Assembly: GCA_947302065.1 (NCBI GenBank)
Contig: CAMYUO010000064.1
Span: forward strand, 1-8,011
Source: an uncultured Clostridia bacterium
Lineage (GTDB): Bacteria; Bacillota; Clostridia; Oscillospirales; Ruminococcaceae
DNA: 8,011 nt
Direction of reading: 5' to 3'
The notes under the pieces are model-generated. The model was not told where the DNA came from. It did no database searches and was given only the letters and a program-made list of their open reading frames with translations. Below, in pieces: positions 5,452-8,011 of this stretch; position 1 is the first letter of the stretch, and every line of letters begins with the position of its first letter. The position numbers and the translations under genes were made by a program.

Positions 5452-6834
5452 ATGTCACAGAAAATGTGGGCAGGAAGATTTACAAAAGAAGTTGACGAGA
5501 GAGTAAATGACTTCAACTCGTCGATAAAGTTTGACGCAAGAATGTATAAGCAGGATATAACAGGCTCGATAGCACATGCAACGATGCTCGGTGAGTGCGG
5601 CATCATCGACAAGGGCGAGAGCGAAACGATAGTCAAGGGTCTCAAAGAGATACTTGCCGATATCGAAAGCGGAAAGCTCCCGTTCGACCCGAACGCCGAG
5701 GATATCCACATGTTCGTTGAGGCAGAGCTGACAAAAAGGCTCGGCGATACAGGCAAGCGCCTGCATACCGCAAGATCGAGAAACGACCAGGTAGCCCTCG
5801 ATGTCAGAATGACGCTCAAGGACGAAACGACCGAGATCATCGCCCTGCTCAGAAAGCTCACGCAGACTGTCACCGATATCGCAAAAAAGCATACCCTCAC
5901 AGTTATGCCCGGCTATACCCACCTGCAAAGAGCACAGCCTATAACCTTTGCTCATCACCTTATGGCGTATGCAAATATGTTTGTCAGAGACCTCGGCAGA
6001 CTTAAAGATACATTCGGCAGAATGAACGCTATGCCGCTCGGCAGCGGTGCGCTCGCAGGCACTACCTACCCGATAAACAGACAAAGGGTCTGCGACCTGC
6101 TCGGTTTTGACGAGATAACTCAGAATTCCCTCGACGGCGTCTCCGACAGAGATTTCTGCATTGAGCTTTGCTCGGCACTGTCAATACTTATGATGCACCT
6201 TTCCCGCTTCTCCGAGGAAGTCATCCTCTGGTGCTCGTGGGAATTCAAGTTCGTCGAGCTTGACGATGCCTACGCAACAGGCTCGTCAATAATGCCGCAG
6301 AAGAAGAACCCCGATGTCACCGAGCTTATCCGTGGCAAAACAGGAAGAGTCTACGGCGACCTTATGACCCTGCTGACAATGATGAAGGGTATCCCGCTTG
6401 CATACAACAAGGATATGCAGGAGGATAAAGAGGCTGTGTTCGATGCGATCGATACCGTCAAACTCTGCCTCGTGACTTTCGACCCGATGCTCGCAACTAT
6501 GAGAGTTATCCCCGAGAATATGAGAGCCGCCGCCGCAAAAGGCTTTATCAACGCCACCGACTGCGCCGACTACCTCGTTAAAAAGGGTATGCCTTTCAGA
6601 GATGCATATAAGATAACAGGTACGCTCGTGCATACCTGCATCGAAAAAGGCTGCACACTTGAAACTCTCGACCTTTCCGAGTATAAAAAGCTCTCTGAGA
6701 ATTTCGACAGCGATGTCTACGATGCAATAAGCCTCGATACCTGCGTTATGCAGAGAAAAAGTGCGGGAGGACCTGCTCCCGATTCTGTAAAGGAACAGAT
6801 AGCCTATGTCGAAAAAGCCATCGAAAATTTCTGA
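5452..6834 (+). CDS. argH: Argininosuccinate lyase
   Basis: This enzyme splits argininosuccinate into arginine and fumarate, the last step of arginine synthesis. It belongs to the fumarase/aspartase superfamily and works as a homotetramer in the cytoplasm. The 460-residue length is typical. Visible motifs are MWAGRF near the N-terminus (5-10), HTARSRNDQV (105-114), GYTHLQRAQP (154-163) with the catalytic-region T-H pair, and the superfamily signature GSSIMPQKKNPD (277-288) holding the mobile-loop catalytic serine. The ATG has only a modest ribosome binding site, AAAGGCGG, 8 bases upstream. A gap of 128 bases with a terminator-like hairpin separates it from the pentapeptide gene. Its last 29 bases overlap the start of the next gene, which suggests translational coupling. 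Long antisense reading frames here are codon-bias shadows. Identity is secure. Confidence 0.98.
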   Translation: MSQKMWAGRFTKEVDERVNDFNSSIKFDARMYKQDITGSIAHATMLGECGIIDKGESETIVKGLKEILADIESGKLPFDPNAEDIHMFVEAELTKRLGDTGKRLHTARSRNDQVALDVRMTLKDETTEIIALLRKLTQTVTDIAKKHTLTVMPGYTHLQRAQPITFAHHLMAYANMFVRDLGRLKDTFGRMNAMPLGSGALAGTTYPINRQRVCDLLGFDEITQNSLDGVSDRDFCIELCSALSILMMHLSRFSEEVILWCSWEFKFVELDDAYATGSSIMPQKKNPDVTELIRGKTGRVYGDLMTLLTMMKGIPLAYNKDMQEDKEAVFDAIDTVKLCLVTFDPMLATMRVIPENMRAAAAKGFINATDCADYLVKKGMPFRDAYKITGTLVHTCIEKGCTLETLDLSEYKKLSENFDSDVYDAISLDTCVMQRKSAGGPAPDSVKEQIAYVEKAIENF

Positions 6835-7258
6835 GCATATCACCGAGCACCCTGCCCTGTGGGCGTGCATATTTCTCGCCGTCTGGGCAGCGCTCACCAA
6901 CGCTATGTTCCTGATAACCAACTATGTCCTGCTCGATGCATTCATGCTGTTTCTGTGCTTTATGCTCATATACCCCATTGGTTCGCTCATTATGTGTTTT
7001 ATCTATTCAAAACGCTGCGGCATCAGGTGGTATATGCCATTTGCAATGATACTGCCGGTCACGCTCGAATATATCCTCTCGGAAAATTTCAGAGCTATCC
7101 AGCCGAACATCTTTGTGACCACAGGCTTCGCAATGCTCTTCGGCAGCGGCATCGGCAATATCTTTGCCGATAAACAGCGGCTCGCCGCACAGAAAAAAGA
7201 ACGTCAGGACAAGCGCCTGCACGAAGATAAGAAATACAGAAAAATACTTGATGATTAG
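6806..7258 (+). CDS. Unrecognised small membrane protein overlapping argH
   Basis: I do not recognise this 150-residue protein. It has four likely membrane segments, at about 18-38, 42-67, 75-91 and 103-120. A basic, lysine- and aspartate-rich C-terminal tail (121-150, including KKERQDKRLHEDKK) may form a short cytoplasmic helix. The first ATG lies inside argH, giving a 29-base overlap in another frame. AAAGGA sits 11 bases upstream, and the next methionine is only at residue 34, within the first membrane segment, so the early start is favoured. argC begins 10 bases after its stop, so all three genes are probably one transcript. The tight packing suggests a real, translationally coupled gene. 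Its relation to arginine metabolism is unknown, and its size and segment number do not match a known arginine transporter. Confidence 0.82.
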   Translation: MSKKPSKISEHITEHPALWACIFLAVWAALTNAMFLITNYVLLDAFMLFLCFMLIYPIGSLIMCFIYSKRCGIRWYMPFAMILPVTLEYILSENFRAIQPNIFVTTGFAMLFGSGIGNIFADKQRLAAQKKERQDKRLHEDKKYRKILDD

Positions 7259-7268
7259 AGGTTGTAAA

Positions 7269-8011
7269 ATGAAGACCAGAGTTTTTATAGACGGTAAGGA
7301 AGGTACTACGGGACTCAAGATTTTTGAGCGCTTTGCAAAGCGTGACGACCTTGAGATACTGCTCATCGACGAGGAAAAGCGCAAGGACAGCGCCGAGCGT
7401 GCAAAGATGATAAATTCATCCGATTTCACGTTCCTCTGCCTGCCAGATGCAGCCGCAAGAGAAGCAGCCGACCTTTGCACCAATCCAGATGTCAGGATCA
7501 TCGACGCATCTACCGCGCACAGAACAGATCCTGCCTGGGACTACGGTTTCCCCGAGCTGAGTGAAAAGCACAGAGAAAATATCCGCAATTCAAAGAGAGT
7601 TGCCGTTCCCGGCTGCTACGCAAGCGGATTCATCTCCCTTTGCTATCCTCTTGTTCAGGCAGGCGTTCTCCCCGAGGACTACCCTGTTACCTGCCACGCA
7701 GTTTCGGGTTACAGCGGCGCAGGCAAAAAGATGATCGCCGTTATGGAAAGCGAAGACAAGACCTTTGAGATGCAGTCTCCAAGGCAGTACGCCCTCGGTC
7801 AGACCCATAAGCACCTGCCCGAGATGCAGAAGATCTGCGGTCTCAAGTATCCCCCGATGTTCAACCCTATCGTTGACGATTACTTTGCAGGTATGGTGGT
7901 CACTCTGCCGCTTGTCAGCAGATGCCTGACCAAAAAATATACACCCGCCGATATCCACGAGATAATGAGCGCCCACTACGCAGGACAGCACTTTGTAAAG
8001 GTAATGGAGCT
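7269..8011 (+). CDS. argC: N-acetyl-gamma-glutamyl-phosphate reductase, 3' end cut by the window
   Basis: This enzyme reduces N-acetylglutamyl phosphate with NADPH to N-acetylglutamate semialdehyde, the third step of ornithine/arginine synthesis. The 247 codons present begin at an ATG preceded by AGAGG. The frame is open to the window edge. Visible features are the N-terminal nucleotide-binding turn DGKEGTTGL (8-16), FLCLPDAAARE (55-65), DASTAHR (79-85), the active-site cysteine in VPGCYASG (113-120, C116), SGYSGAGKKM (146-155) and the THKHLPEM region (179-186) with the likely catalytic histidine. The short N-terminal domain and PGCYASG context fit the shorter type 2 form (about 310 residues) rather than the roughly 345-residue type 1 enzyme. 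It follows the small membrane-protein gene by 10 bases. Other arginine genes may lie beyond the edge. Confidence 0.95.
   Translation, partial: MKTRVFIDGKEGTTGLKIFERFAKRDDLEILLIDEEKRKDSAERAKMINSSDFTFLCLPDAAAREAADLCTNPDVRIIDASTAHRTDPAWDYGFPELSEKHRENIRNSKRVAVPGCYASGFISLCYPLVQAGVLPEDYPVTCHAVSGYSGAGKKMIAVMESEDKTFEMQSPRQYALGQTHKHLPEMQKICGLKYPPMFNPIVDDYFAGMVVTLPLVSRCLTKKYTPADIHEIMSAHYAGQHFVKVME

Noticed and set aside
5455..6084. A 209-codon minus-strand reading frame inside argH
   Set aside because: It lies wholly antisense to a clear argH, has no recognisable motif and reflects codon bias of the sense gene. The same holds for the 211-codon frame at 6286-6921.

Overview
The window looks like a chromosomal segment of a Clostridia-class Firmicute, most like Ruminococcus/Oscillospiraceae. 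This rests on moderate G+C, GGAGG-type ribosome binding sites, a T-box leader, and the style of the TyrRS, ArgG, ArgH and ArgC proteins. The species assignment is inference, because no database search was possible.

The left half is on the minus strand. Reading leftwards from about 3330 there is a flavin reductase-like FMN-binding protein with its own promoter. Next comes a complete tyrosine-type T-box riboswitch (promoter, Stem I, UAC specifier, Stem III, antiterminator, terminator). It leads a three-gene unit: two unrecognised membrane proteins and then tyrS. The T-box should sense uncharged tRNA-Tyr and raise expression of all three genes, so it ties two uncharacterised membrane proteins to tyrosine starvation.

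The middle (3262-3621) is a divergent intergenic region. Two back-to-back promoters have their -35 boxes inside one perfect 10-bp inverted repeat. Further right is a second, strong promoter for argG, set among repeated YGYATAAAA half-sites that resemble AhrC/ArgR arginine boxes.

The right half is on the plus strand and carries arginine biosynthesis: argG, a pentapeptide-repeat protein, argH, a small membrane protein overlapping argH, and argC (cut by the window edge). ArgC makes N-acetylglutamate semialdehyde early in the pathway. ArgG and ArgH carry out the last two steps, citrulline to argininosuccinate to arginine. A terminator-like hairpin between the pentapeptide gene and argH may split or attenuate the operon.

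Most of the window is core metabolism. I see no mobile element, CRISPR array, tRNA, rRNA or defence system. The features most worth a second look are the membrane genes under T-box control, the two small genes inserted in the arginine operon, and the layered regulatory DNA upstream of argG.
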